DNA of 64,000 bases, taken from NCBI GenBank assembly GCA_019058275.1, contig JAHLVW010000036.1, positions 62,001 through 126,000 on the forward strand, written 5' to 3'. This DNA comes from Candidatus Heimdallarchaeota archaeon (GTDB lineage Archaea > Asgardarchaeota > Heimdallarchaeia > JABLTI01). The notes under the pieces were generated by a model. The model did no database searches and was not told the origin of the DNA. It saw only the letters and a program-made list of their open reading frames with translations. This document shows positions 39,072-48,008 of this stretch, in pieces (the stretch's first letter is position 1; every line of letters starts with the position of its first letter). The position numbers were made by a program, and so were the translations under genes.

Positions 39072-40106
39072 TTGAAGAAGAATAAGGTAATATCACTTTT
39101 AGTTCGATTCAGTATACTAATGGTTGTGTCAGTTACATTAATTGTTAGTAGTGTTTTAATCGCTTATTACCCACCAGCTCAATATAACTATACTGATGAG
39201 AGTTTTAATTTTGAATTAAAACCTGAATATAATGAAACTCAGTTCAACATAGTTTTTGATCATCATAGTCACACAAAGTACTCAGATGGCATTTTAACAG
39301 TTGAACATAACATACTATGGCATATTGCTCATGGATTCAATGCTATGGCTTTATCTGATCATAATACTCTTGATAATGCAGATGAGCTTGCAATAATGGT
39401 TAATAAATATAAAGATCAGATAGTAATAATTCAAGGATTTGAATGGACTACAAATCGTATTCATCTTAATTTTATTGGAATTTCTGAAGATATTCCTGTA
39501 CCATCAAATAAATCCACTGATGTAGAAATCCAAGAAGCTATTGATGCTGCTCATGATCAAGGTGGAATTGTTATTGTTAATCACATTCCCTGGAGTTTGC
39601 CAATTATGCCCGATCATCCTACTCGAGCTCAATTACTCGCTTGGGAAGTTGATTATATAGAGATTGTCAATGAAAACATCTATGATGAAGAATCAGTACC
39701 ATGGTGCAACAACACTGGAGGGTTTGGTATGATTACTGGCACTGATATGCATTATCCAATGAATGTTTACAGTTGGACTTTAATGAATACTACAAGCTTT
39801 ACTGCAACAGCTGTTATGGAACAATTATCAGCAAGAAATACAACTATTCTTTATGATAGAGCTAGTCAGGTTGATCAAACAACAGGTCCACCGAGTGTAA
39901 AATATAAACTAGTTAAACCTTTAATTTCCATTGGTAGGAATTTTAAACCAACAGATATTGCTGTTGGTTTAATTGACTGGCAAGCTTTTGGCATCGCAAT
40001 TGCTTATATTATTGTTGGTTTTGTGGTTGTAGAATCGGTAACTATTGGAATAGCTGCCATAAGAAAACGAAAGAAAAAGGAAGATTACGATAAATACTAT
40101 GATTAG
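39072..40106 (+). CDS. PHP-domain metallohydrolase with membrane anchors
   Basis: A 344-residue protein. After an N-terminal helix (about 8-31), the PHP motifs appear: FDHHSHTKYSDG (H65, H67, D72), ALSDHN (D96, H97), QGFEWT, VNHIPW and TGTDMHY. These form a trinuclear metal site for phosphoester hydrolysis. A second membrane helix (about 304-327) and a basic tail end the protein, so the catalytic domain probably lies outside the cell. The start is TTG at 39072. Substrate unknown; extracellular phosphate scavenging or signalling is possible. Confidence 0.75.
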   Translation: MKKNKVISLLVRFSILMVVSVTLIVSSVLIAYYPPAQYNYTDESFNFELKPEYNETQFNIVFDHHSHTKYSDGILTVEHNILWHIAHGFNAMALSDHNTLDNADELAIMVNKYKDQIVIIQGFEWTTNRIHLNFIGISEDIPVPSNKSTDVEIQEAIDAAHDQGGIVIVNHIPWSLPIMPDHPTRAQLLAWEVDYIEIVNENIYDEESVPWCNNTGGFGMITGTDMHYPMNVYSWTLMNTTSFTATAVMEQLSARNTTILYDRASQVDQTTGPPSVKYKLVKPLISIGRNFKPTDIAVGLIDWQAFGIAIAYIIVGFVVVESVTIGIAAIRKRKKKEDYDKYYD

Positions 40107-40213
40107 AATGATGTTGGAGCAATTACAATCAATTGTTTCAATTATTTCTTTGTTTTTTAACAAAATTTTCGATAGCAAAATATATCAGCATTAAACCTAT
40201 TTGTTGCTTTAAT

Positions 40214-41293
40214 ATGGTCGAAAAATCCTTCTCTATAGATGCTCCTGGTAGAGTATTCCTTTTCGGAGAACATAGTGATTATCTAGGATTAGAAGTTATC
40301 TCAGCTGCTCTGAACAAGACAATAACTATTGATGTGAAACCAAATGCTGAGAAACAGATTCATATTAAGTATACAGATCTTGCTGAAGTAGATAGTTTTG
40401 AAATATCTGATAATTTGATTTATAGACATAAACGCGATTATGTGAGAAGCTCACTAAATGTTTTAAAAAATAATAATATCATTCCAAAGAATGGAGCTTC
40501 TTTGGAAATTTCTGGGAGCATACCAATTGCTGCTGGGTTATCAAGCTCATCAGCCCTTTCAGTTGCAAGTATATTGACCTTTTCAAAATTAGCTGATGTT
40601 GAATTAAATAAAGAAGAAGTCGCTCAATATGCATTTGAAGCTGAAGTGCTTGAGTTTGGCGAGAGTGGTGGAATGATGGATCATCTCGCATCAATTTTCG
40701 GAGGGATAATTCATGTGGACTTTGGTCATCAGTTTAAAATCACTCCATTATCAACCAAAATTACTGGATTAATCATTGGCGATTCTTTAGAAAAAAAGAA
40801 AGATACAGTAGGGGATTTGAGAATGATTAGAACCAACGTAGAAGCAGGTTATAATCAACTCAAGAATTATATTCAAGGTTTTGATCACAGATTAACTTCA
40901 CTTGATGATGTATTGACTCATATTGGAAAAATATCCGATTCGACTAGTAGAATGATGACCGAAGCAACCATCCGCAACCGTGATTTAACGAGAGAAGCAC
41001 TGCAATATCTTATAGAAGGAGCTAAAGAACCTAATACTTTTGGTAAGTTGATTGATAGACATCACATGTTAATGAAAGATGGACTTAGACGCTCTACAAA
41101 GAAAATTGAGAGGATGATTTTAGCAGCTAAGGATGCTGGAGCCTTAGGAGGTAAAATTAATGGTAGTGGTGGAGGAGGTACTATGCTTGCATATGCTCCT
41201 GGGAAGGAGGATGATGTAGCTAATGCTTTAGAGGATGTTGGTGGTAAACCTTACATTGTTAAAATTAGTGATGGGGCTTCTATTAGATATTAA
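40214..41293 (+). CDS. GHMP kinase, galactokinase/sugar-kinase-like
   Basis: A 359-residue ATP-dependent kinase. Motif 1 APGRVFLFGEHSDYLG resembles galactokinase (GRxNLIGEHxDYxxG). Motif 2 IPIAAGLSSSSALS is the ATP-binding glycine/serine loop, and motif 3 KINGSGGGGTMLAY completes GHMP architecture. Frame is open further upstream to 40133, but that part is unlike the family and lacks an SD, so ATG 40214 is chosen. A sugar such as galactose or a related hexose or heptose is the likely substrate. LacZ lies 17 kb away, so a shared pathway is only a possibility. Confidence 0.8.
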   Translation: MVEKSFSIDAPGRVFLFGEHSDYLGLEVISAALNKTITIDVKPNAEKQIHIKYTDLAEVDSFEISDNLIYRHKRDYVRSSLNVLKNNNIIPKNGASLEISGSIPIAAGLSSSSALSVASILTFSKLADVELNKEEVAQYAFEAEVLEFGESGGMMDHLASIFGGIIHVDFGHQFKITPLSTKITGLIIGDSLEKKKDTVGDLRMIRTNVEAGYNQLKNYIQGFDHRLTSLDDVLTHIGKISDSTSRMMTEATIRNRDLTREALQYLIEGAKEPNTFGKLIDRHHMLMKDGLRRSTKKIERMILAAKDAGALGGKINGSGGGGTMLAYAPGKEDDVANALEDVGGKPYIVKISDGASIRY

Positions 41294-41350
41294 GGAACTA
41301 ATTCTATTTAGAGAGATAATTATTGTAACAGTGTAAGTATATGCTGTTGT

Positions 41351-41917
41351 GTGATTTTGAATAAAGAGTCAACATTGGATGAGAGTAATGACAAAATAGA
41401 TGGTAAAGGAATCATTTGTGAGGTTACTTTTCAGAATAAGATAGTAGCTATAATTTACAAACAACCAGGGACTCTGTCTAATTGGAACACAATTCGAGAA
41501 AAATTGTTTAAGCATATTGAAGAGAAATTGCTCAAAAAGATAGTTGATAGAGGTTTAAAGAAACCACATCATAAAGATCTAATCAAAAACAATTACAGCG
41601 ATTTTAGTCGTTTCTTTGAACGTAAAATTCGTTATCTAATTTCACACTATATTAAATTAGGAAAATTCGATGTTATATTTTCTGACTATAATTCAAAATT
41701 AGAAAAAGAAATAGAACTAAATCTAAAAGAATCAATCCAATCAGAAAATAAACACGAAATGGAAACAAAAATTTCTGATGTAAATAAGCAAATTGACTTT
41801 ATACAACAGAATGATTTAGTTGATATGCTACAAGAATCATTGTTAAAGGATAGAGATTTTCTTGATAATATTTTGAATTATACCTCTGAGTTCATTTATT
41901 ACTTGGTTATGTTCTAA
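41351..41917 (+). CDS. Hypothetical helical protein
   Basis: A 188-residue protein with no recognised family. It begins with a short strand-rich part (IICEVTFQNKIVAIIYKQPGT) and continues as mostly amphipathic, Lys/Glu-rich helices with a probable coiled coil at residues ~110-160. There are no cysteine pairs, signal peptide or clear membrane helix, except a mildly hydrophobic end. The start is GTG at 41351 or TTG at 41357. It follows the GHMP kinase by 57 bp on the same strand but has no obvious link with it. Confidence 0.5.
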   Translation: MILNKESTLDESNDKIDGKGIICEVTFQNKIVAIIYKQPGTLSNWNTIREKLFKHIEEKLLKKIVDRGLKKPHHKDLIKNNYSDFSRFFERKIRYLISHYIKLGKFDVIFSDYNSKLEKEIELNLKESIQSENKHEMETKISDVNKQIDFIQQNDLVDMLQESLLKDRDFLDNILNYTSEFIYYLVMF

Positions 41918-41967
41918 AGATGATTTCATTCTGAATAAATCTTAAATTCATTGAATTACATTTTTGC

Positions 41968-42690
41968 TTAGCTGGTTGTGAGTGTTTTGATAAAAGTATC
42001 CTCCAACTGCTTCAATATCTCTGGTTTCTCTAATAACAAAATGAAAATTGCTGCATAAAGATTGATATAATTGATTTTATCAAGGCTTGTTTTACTATAT
42101 AGATCAGATAGCTTTTCACTGTCCTTTGCTTTATCTAACAGATCCATAACGATTCTATTTTCTTCACCAGCAACTGCTTTAAATAACTCAAAAACTGCTT
42201 TTGATTCCGCTGGTTGTTTGCTAAAATATTCAGTTACAAGTATGTTCAGTTTTTCTGATATCATCTTACCTTTTTCTTTCTCCCACCACTTATAATCATC
42301 ATCTTGTTTTTGGAAAAAGATACTTGCAGTTCGAGCATACAACTTTTCAGCTATTCGACTTCCTTCTGTCATTCTATGGCCTGCAACAGCGACTAAACCA
42401 GTTTTTTCCATCTTTTCTAAATGACGATATATTGTCTTTATTGTAAATCGATGTTTGTTTGCTTCTTTCTCAAAGAATAGATTGTGAATCTCCTTTGCTG
42501 TCATGTACTTGTTTCGTAAAGCTCCTATAATTTCATATCTTTCATAGAGTATTTTTGATTCGTCAGCTTCAAGAAACTTCACTACTTTTGGTTTAAAAGA
42601 AATGTAATCTTTGTGTTTACGAGTTTTATTATTCTCGCTATTCTTTTCTTCCATGACGCTCACTACTTTAATTAAAAGTTTTACTGACAT
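41968..42690 (-). CDS. Winged-helix regulator, PadR/ArsR-like
   Basis: A 240-residue protein. A charged N-terminus is followed by a winged helix (about residues 45-110): ILYERYEIIGALRNKYMTAKEIHNLF, then RFTIKTIYRHLEKMEKTGLVAVAG. The C-terminal ~120 residues are helical and may dimerise or bind a ligand. The true start may be the ATG at residue 13 (MEEKNSENN). It is divergent from the aldo-keto reductase operon, with a partial inverted repeat in the shared intergenic DNA, so control of that operon is likely. Confidence 0.65.
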   Translation of the reverse strand: MSVKLLIKVVSVMEEKNSENNKTRKHKDYISFKPKVVKFLEADESKILYERYEIIGALRNKYMTAKEIHNLFFEKEANKHRFTIKTIYRHLEKMEKTGLVAVAGHRMTEGSRIAEKLYARTASIFFQKQDDDYKWWEKEKGKMISEKLNILVTEYFSKQPAESKAVFELFKAVAGEENRIVMDLLDKAKDSEKLSDLYSKTSLDKINYINLYAAIFILLLEKPEILKQLEDTFIKTLTTS

Positions 42691-42701
42691 ATAAGGTTAT
42701 C

Positions 42702-42733
42702 AGTGTGTATTGTTAAAGACAATCAATAACACT
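42702..42733. promoter_or_regulatory. Imperfect inverted repeat before the reductase operon
   Basis: AGTGTGTATTG (42702-42712) faces CAATAACACT (42724-42733), an inverted repeat with a one-base offset. A TATA-like TTATAATAT lies at 42770-42778, 38-46 bp before the GTG start of the first reductase. The repeat is a candidate operator for the divergent winged-helix protein. Confidence 0.35.
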
Positions 42734-42815
42734 CATGGAAATACTAATATACAAAAGAGACAATGAATGTTATAATATGTCACTTGTTATGGATTGTTTT
42801 AAGTGAGGAATTATA

Positions 42816-43976
42816 GTGGAAAAAAGAAAATTAGGAAACACAGGAATAGAAACTTCGATTTTAGGTTTTGGTTGTATGAGATTACCAACTATCAAAGTAG
42901 GTGAAAATGCAATAAAACATGATGAAGCAATCAAAATTATTCGTAAGGGAATTGACGGTGGAATAAACTATGTTGATTCTGCGTATAATTATCATGCTGA
43001 TGAAAGTGAAATTGTACTTGGTAAAGCTTTGAAAGATGGTTATAGAGAAAAAGTAACACTAGCAACAAAAGCACCAGTTTGGAAAGCTGAATACAATAAA
43101 CCTGAGCATTTCGAAGAATATCTTGATGAGCAATTAAAGAAATTGCAAGTAGATACCATTGATGTCTATTTGCTTCATGCATTAAATGAAGCTCGATGGA
43201 AAAAAATTCAAGATCTGAAATTATATGAACGAGCAGAAGTTGCTAAGAAAGAAGGAAAGATCAAGCATCTAGCATTCTCTTTCCATGATAAACCAGAGAT
43301 TCTAAAGGAAATAATCGATTCCAGTTATTTTGAGGTAATGCTAGTTCAGTACAATGCATTAGATACAGTTAATGAAGAAATGATAAAATATGCTCATGTT
43401 AAAGGAATTGGAGTAGTAATAATGGGTCCTGTTGGTGGAGGAAGATTATCTGGAAATCCACCAAAAGATATGCAAAACCTTCTTACTGAGGGACGAACAA
43501 ATTTCACAGATTTAGCATTGAAATTCGTTTGGACCAATCCTAATGTATCTGTAGCACTCTCAGGTATGGGTTCTGAGGAAATGGTTGATGATAATTTAGC
43601 AGTTACCTCAGGTGATTACAAATTAACAGAGAAAGAGATGAAGAATGTCAAGATCATCACTGAGAAATTCAAAAAATTGACAGACAACATTTGTACAGGC
43701 TGTAATTATTGTATGCCTTGCCCTAATGAGGTTGAAATCTCCTTCATCTTTGAATCGCTTATCTATCATGATGTTTATGGTGATCTAGAACAAGCTAAAA
43801 TTTACTACTCAAAGATTGGTGAGCCCGATTGGCCACCAGGGGAAAACGCAACTGCATGTATTGAATGTGGTGAATGTGAACCTAAGTGCCCACAGAAAAT
43901 ACCCATCATAGATCAACTAAAGAAGGCTCATAAAGTATTATCCCAATTAGGATCTTCTAGATCAAAAGATAACTGA
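42816..43976 (+). CDS. Aldo-keto reductase with C-terminal ferredoxin domain (1)
   Basis: A 386-residue protein. Residues 1-~280 form an aldo-keto reductase barrel with tetrad D54, Y59, K85 and H121 (NYVDSAYNYH, LATKAP, YLLHALNE). The C-terminus carries two 4Fe-4S cysteine sets (CTGCNYCMPCP and CIECGECEPKCP), giving an iron-sulfur-linked reductase. The start is GTG at 42816 with TGAGG upstream. It heads the operon and shares its design with the enzymes at 44046 and 45685. Substrate unknown; electrons may come from ferredoxin rather than, or as well as, NAD(P)H. Confidence 0.88.
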   Translation: MEKRKLGNTGIETSILGFGCMRLPTIKVGENAIKHDEAIKIIRKGIDGGINYVDSAYNYHADESEIVLGKALKDGYREKVTLATKAPVWKAEYNKPEHFEEYLDEQLKKLQVDTIDVYLLHALNEARWKKIQDLKLYERAEVAKKEGKIKHLAFSFHDKPEILKEIIDSSYFEVMLVQYNALDTVNEEMIKYAHVKGIGVVIMGPVGGGRLSGNPPKDMQNLLTEGRTNFTDLALKFVWTNPNVSVALSGMGSEEMVDDNLAVTSGDYKLTEKEMKNVKIITEKFKKLTDNICTGCNYCMPCPNEVEISFIFESLIYHDVYGDLEQAKIYYSKIGEPDWPPGENATACIECGECEPKCPQKIPIIDQLKKAHKVLSQLGSSRSKDN

Positions 43977-44045
43977 GCTAATACTCGGTTATCTCAATTT
44001 ATTAGACAATACATTAACTAAAATTAATATTATGAGGGTTGGAAT

Positions 44046-45068
44046 TTGGAACAAATTCGATTAGGTAGAACAAACTTAAAAGTTTCTCGAGTGGGCATTG
44101 GTGGTATACCTTTACAGCGTCCTTCAGAGAAGAAAGCTATAGAAGTAGTTCAATATGCTGTTGATAATGGAATCAGTATTATTGATACTTCAATTGGTTA
44201 TGGTACTAGTGAGGAGAGAATTGGTAAAGCACTCGTTGGACGAAGAGATGAAGTTATATTAATTACCAGAACTGGTGTGATAGATAAACAACGTGCAACT
44301 GAGCATTTAGAGAAAAGCCTAAGGCAATTACAAACTGATTTTATTGATATTTATGAATTGCATAATATTAGTACTGCTGTAAGGTATCAAGCAGCTACTA
44401 GTGAAGGTGGTTCATTAGAAGCAATTTATGAAGCACAAGATAAAGGTAAGATTGGGTATATTGGAATAACAAGTCACTGTATGAAAACAATCAAAACTGC
44501 TGTTAAATCAGAATTATTTGATATCATACTTTTTCCATTTAATTTTGTAAACAATGAATCTGCTAGTGAGTTAGTTCCTTTAACAAAAAAATATGATATT
44601 GGGTTTACTGCGATGAAACCTTTCGCTGGTGGAAGACTAAATGATGCTAATCTAGCAATAAAGTATCTTTTACAATTCGATAATGTTGTTCCAGTACCTG
44701 GTGTAGAAAAGAAACAAGAAATTGATGAAATTTTGGATGTTGTTAATGGTTCCTGGGTAATGACTGGTGAAGAAAGTCGTAAAATAGAAAATATCCGAAA
44801 GGAATTAGGTAATCCATTTTGTCAATGGTGTGGTTATTGTGAACCAGGATGCCCACAAGAAATCTCTATTCCCATGATTATTAATGCTGAAGGCATGTGG
44901 AAACTTTGGCCCCATGAAAGGATTGTAAATAATTACAAAGAGCTTCTAGTAACTGCAAAAACCTGTATTGATTGTGGGGAATGCGAAGAAAATTGCCCTT
45001 ATAATCTACCAATCAGAGAAATGATGGCTGAAAGTATTGAATATATCGAAAGAAAAATTGAGATTTAG
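44046..45068 (+). CDS. Aldo-keto reductase with C-terminal ferredoxin domain (2), catalytic Lys replaced
   Basis: A 340-residue member of the same family. Tetrad positions read D47, Y52, Arg75 (LITRTGV, where the others have Lys) and H106 (YELHNIS). The catalytic lysine is therefore replaced by arginine, and redox chemistry may differ. The C-terminus has CQWCGYCEPGCP and CIDCGECEENCP, two 4Fe-4S sets. The start is TTG at 44046 with GAGGGTTGG upstream. It lies 69 bp after the first reductase and 15 bp before the Fe-S flavoprotein, which supports co-transcription. Confidence 0.88.
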   Translation: MEQIRLGRTNLKVSRVGIGGIPLQRPSEKKAIEVVQYAVDNGISIIDTSIGYGTSEERIGKALVGRRDEVILITRTGVIDKQRATEHLEKSLRQLQTDFIDIYELHNISTAVRYQAATSEGGSLEAIYEAQDKGKIGYIGITSHCMKTIKTAVKSELFDIILFPFNFVNNESASELVPLTKKYDIGFTAMKPFAGGRLNDANLAIKYLLQFDNVVPVPGVEKKQEIDEILDVVNGSWVMTGEESRKIENIRKELGNPFCQWCGYCEPGCPQEISIPMIINAEGMWKLWPHERIVNNYKELLVTAKTCIDCGECEENCPYNLPIREMMAESIEYIERKIEI

Positions 45069-45083
45069 ATAAGGTGATTAAGA

Positions 45084-45647
45084 ATGAATGAAAAAAAAGA
45101 AAGAATATTAGGTATTGTTGACAGTCCTCGTAAGGGAGGAAATACTGAGACATTGGTTGATGAAGTTTTAGCAGGAGCTAAAGAAGCTGGTGCTGAAATA
45201 TCAAAAATCATCCTCAATGATTTAAATATTGGATATTGTCAAGCGTGTAATTCATGTGCAAATAATGGTAAATGCAGATATGATGATGATATGACTAAAA
45301 TCAATAAGGAAATGAGTGAGAGTACTATTTTTGTTTTCGGAACCCCAGTTTACTATTGGGGTCCAACGGGTATATTCAAAACATTTCATGATCGTTTACT
45401 AGCTACTTCAAGACAAGGAATAATCAAAGGCAAAAAAGCAATACTTGTTGTTCCGTTGGGTGGTCCTGCATCAGTAGCACGACATACAGTAGGAATGCTA
45501 GAAGATGCATTGAATTATCAAATAGCAGATCTAGTTGCTCAAATAGTCTCTCCTTCAACGATGGAAATTGAGGATTTAAAACAGAAAAAAGACATCCTAA
45601 AACAAGCGTATAAAGTTCGTTATGATGCTGTTAAGAAAACAACCTAA
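45084..45647 (+). CDS. Iron-sulfur flavoprotein (NADPH-dependent FMN reductase fold)
   Basis: A 187-residue flavoprotein. The FMN phosphate loop is GIVDSPRKGGNTETLV (residues 10-25), followed by a CxxCxxCx5C cluster motif (C52, C55, C58, C64; YCQACNSCANNGKC) as in archaeal iron-sulfur flavoproteins, and FGTPVYYWGPTGIFKTFHDR. It transfers electrons between ferredoxin and soluble acceptors, which suits the neighbouring ferredoxin-tailed reductases. The ATG start has AAGGTGATT upstream. It lies 15 bp after the second reductase. Confidence 0.85.
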   Translation: MNEKKERILGIVDSPRKGGNTETLVDEVLAGAKEAGAEISKIILNDLNIGYCQACNSCANNGKCRYDDDMTKINKEMSESTIFVFGTPVYYWGPTGIFKTFHDRLLATSRQGIIKGKKAILVVPLGGPASVARHTVGMLEDALNYQIADLVAQIVSPSTMEIEDLKQKKDILKQAYKVRYDAVKKTT

Positions 45648-45684
45648 TAATGAAGAATGATCAGAAGAAGTGAGGAATGAATAA

Positions 45685-46896
45685 ATGAAATACCGTAAAT
45701 TTGGTAAACTAGATTGGAAAGCATCTGTATTGGGATTTGGTTGTATGCGATTGCCATTAATTGATGATGATTATTCCAAAATTGATGAACCTGAAGCAAC
45801 AAAAATGATACATTATGCAATAGATAATGGTATCAATTATCTGGATACAGCCTATAATTACCACCAAGGGAATAGCGAGGTTTTCCTTGGAAAAGCATTG
45901 CAAAATGGTTATCGTGAAAAAGTCAAGCTTGCAACCAAACTCTTACCTATAGAAGTAAAGCAGTATGAGGATTTTGATAAGTTGCTCAACGAGCAGCTAG
46001 AAAAACTACAAACTGATTATGTTGATTTTTATCTTCTTCATGGAATAAATAGACGATGGTTTCCAAAACTGCGTGATCTAGGTGTACTAAAATGGGCTGA
46101 AGGAGCTATTGAAGATGGTCGAATAAAGCATTTAGGCTTTTCATTTCATGATGAATTGGACATTTTCAAAAAAATAGTAGATTCCTATGAAAACTGGACA
46201 TTCTGTCAAATTCTCTATAATTATATGAGTTCAGAGTATCAAGCTGGAACATTAGGATTGAAGTATGCTGCTGCAAAAGGATTGGCAGTTGTGATTATGA
46301 GTCCATTACTTGGCAGTTGGTTAGCTAAAGCACCCCAAGCTGTTCAAGATATATGGGATACTGCTCCAGTAAAACGAACTTCTGCAGAATGGGGTTTACA
46401 GTGGTTGTGGAATCAACCAGAAGTATCTGTTGTCTTAAGTGGTATGAGTACAATGGAAGTAGTTCAGGAGAACATTAATAGTGCAAAAACTTCTGCAATT
46501 GGTAAATTAACAAAGGAAGAATTAGCTATTATAAATAAGGCAAGAGAAGTCTACCATAGGCTAAGAGAAATACCATGTAATAGTTGTGGTTATTGTATGG
46601 ATTGTCCAAATGGAGTCGATATTCCTTATAATTTTAAGTTATTCAATGAAGGTTCAATGTATGAAAATGTACAACGTGCAAGAGGTTGGTACAGATTTAT
46701 GGTGGATGGTTATGAGGGTGATTACCACCGAGAAAAAGGACAAGCTGTCAAATGTACACAATGTCGGGAATGCGAATTAAAATGCCCACAAAATATAGCA
46801 ATAAGTGAATGGATGCCTATTGTTCATCAAGTTCTGGGCGAAAGAAAATCATATGATGACTTTCCAAAACCTAAGCAACTAGTGCCTAAAAGATAA
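45685..46896 (+). CDS. Aldo-keto reductase with C-terminal ferredoxin domain (3)
   Basis: A 403-residue enzyme with the complete tetrad D54, Y59, K85 and H119 (NYLDTAYNYH, LATKLLP, YLLHGINR). The C-terminus has CNSCGYCMDCP and CTQCRECELKCP sets for two 4Fe-4S clusters. It resembles the first enzyme more than the second, suggesting tandem duplication. The ATG has GAGGAATG upstream, 37 bp after the flavoprotein. It is the last gene of the reductase operon. Confidence 0.88.
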   Translation: MKYRKFGKLDWKASVLGFGCMRLPLIDDDYSKIDEPEATKMIHYAIDNGINYLDTAYNYHQGNSEVFLGKALQNGYREKVKLATKLLPIEVKQYEDFDKLLNEQLEKLQTDYVDFYLLHGINRRWFPKLRDLGVLKWAEGAIEDGRIKHLGFSFHDELDIFKKIVDSYENWTFCQILYNYMSSEYQAGTLGLKYAAAKGLAVVIMSPLLGSWLAKAPQAVQDIWDTAPVKRTSAEWGLQWLWNQPEVSVVLSGMSTMEVVQENINSAKTSAIGKLTKEELAIINKAREVYHRLREIPCNSCGYCMDCPNGVDIPYNFKLFNEGSMYENVQRARGWYRFMVDGYEGDYHREKGQAVKCTQCRECELKCPQNIAISEWMPIVHQVLGERKSYDDFPKPKQLVPKR

Positions 46897-47018
46897 TTTA
46901 CTCAATTAAAAACCCCTAAATCAAGAGAAAGAGCAATTGAATACAGGTTTTCTTAAACATAATAAAATCTCAAGATACGAAAAGGAGATTTAATATACAA
47001 TTTGATGAGGACTGATGA

Positions 47019-47387
47019 ATGTTAGAAATAGCAATAAACCAAATAAATGTTCCAGATTTGGATAAAGCAATAGAGTGGTATACAGAGAAATTAGGATTCA
47101 AAGTATCAAAAGAACACTACTATCCTCCCCAAGCAGTTGATTTATTGCAAAAAAGTGGTATAAGATTACTTCTCTATAAAGTAGAGAAAAGTGTGAAAAT
47201 TGATTATCCGAATGTTAATCAATCAGTTATTATTTTTAAAACTGATGATTTGAAAAAAACCATGAAGACGATGAAAGATAACGGTGTTGAACTAATATAT
47301 CCTGATGCTATTGAATTCCCTGCAGGTCTTTTTAACGCTTTCAAGGATCCCTTTGGAAACGTCCATGAACTCGTACAATTTAGTTAA
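47019..47387 (+). CDS. VOC-family (glyoxalase/dioxygenase fold) protein
   Basis: A 122-residue metal-binding VOC domain. QINVPDLDKAIEWYTEKLGFKVSKE is the first beta-alpha-beta unit, and FKDPFGNVHELVQFS the last strand with the usual DPxGN(x)HE(L/I) end. A Glu in HELV and a polar residue near the start could bind metal. Members isomerise, cleave or sequester small molecules such as methylglyoxal or antibiotics. It stands alone after the reductase operon (123-bp gap) and may be co-regulated with it. Another VOC protein is at 58316. Confidence 0.85.
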   Translation: MLEIAINQINVPDLDKAIEWYTEKLGFKVSKEHYYPPQAVDLLQKSGIRLLLYKVEKSVKIDYPNVNQSVIIFKTDDLKKTMKTMKDNGVELIYPDAIEFPAGLFNAFKDPFGNVHELVQFS

Positions 47388-47473
47388 TTATCTCTTCGAA
47401 CTATTATTTGTTTTTTCTTTTCATTTTTTCGTCTATTTATTTTACTTTTTTCTCTTTTTTTATCTATGAAAAC

Positions 47474-47519
47474 CTTTATATTCTAGAACATCTATAGACC
47501 ATCTGTAGAGATGTTCTAG
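47474..47519. promoter_or_regulatory. TATA box and palindromic operator of the RHH regulator
   Basis: CTAGAACATCT (47483-47493) and AGATGTTCTAG (47509-47519) form an 11-bp perfect inverted repeat with a 15-bp spacer. It directly follows a TATA-like TTTATATT (47475-47482) and ends 28 bp before the RHH start. A nested TAGAGAT...ATCTCT pair lies at 47506-47536. The repeat would block initiation if bound, and self-control by the RHH protein is likely. Confidence 0.6.
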
Positions 47520-47546
47520 GGAATCTCTCTAAGGAGTAGAAAAACG

Positions 47547-48005
47547 ATGTATGAAGAAGCAAAAATGGAAAAACTGACGATCAATCTTCCCCCTGTAGAG
47601 ATTGGACGAGTAGACATTTTAGTTGAAGCTGGGTATTATCCAAGTAGAACTGAATTCATAAGAGCTGCTATAAGGAAAACTTTGGATTCACATCAAGCAT
47701 TCATAGATTCAAAAATCGATGAGCAAAGAGAGGAAATTAAAGTTGCGGAAGCAGATCATAAGAAGTATAGTTCTACGCTTTTTGGTATGGGTGTTATAAG
47801 TATTAACAAAAAAACATTCGAAAGAGCACTTTCCCAAAGTAAGAAAGTGAAAATTCATGTTATTGGAATGCTTAATCTTGAGAGAGATATTACCCCTGAA
47901 TTGATTGAAGAAACGGTTGATACTATTAAGGTCTACGGTGTTTTAAGAGCCTCTAAAGAGGTAAAAGATGCATTGCAAAAGATTAAGAGGAAGGATAAGG
48001 TGTGA
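47547..48005 (+). CDS. Ribbon-helix-helix (CopG-type) regulator
   Basis: A 152-residue protein. The RHH DNA-binding fold is at the N-terminus: the beta strand MEKLTINLPPVEIGRVDILVEAGYYPSRTEFIRAAIRKTL, with the strand LTINLP and helix-turn PSRTEFIRAAI. The rest (about residues 60-150) reads GMGVISINKKTFERALSQSKKVKIHVIGMLNL, an alpha/beta tail reminiscent of the NikR/ACT-like effector arm but without its metal-binding histidines. GGAG lies upstream. The preceding palindrome is the likely operator. Confidence 0.8.
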   Translation: MYEEAKMEKLTINLPPVEIGRVDILVEAGYYPSRTEFIRAAIRKTLDSHQAFIDSKIDEQREEIKVAEADHKKYSSTLFGMGVISINKKTFERALSQSKKVKIHVIGMLNLERDITPELIEETVDTIKVYGVLRASKEVKDALQKIKRKDKV

Positions 48006-48008
48006 AAA

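Noticed and set aside
40133..40213. Upstream 27-codon extension of the GHMP kinase from TTG
   Set aside because: The extra residues are hydrophobic and unlike the family; the kinase motif begins directly after ATG 40214.
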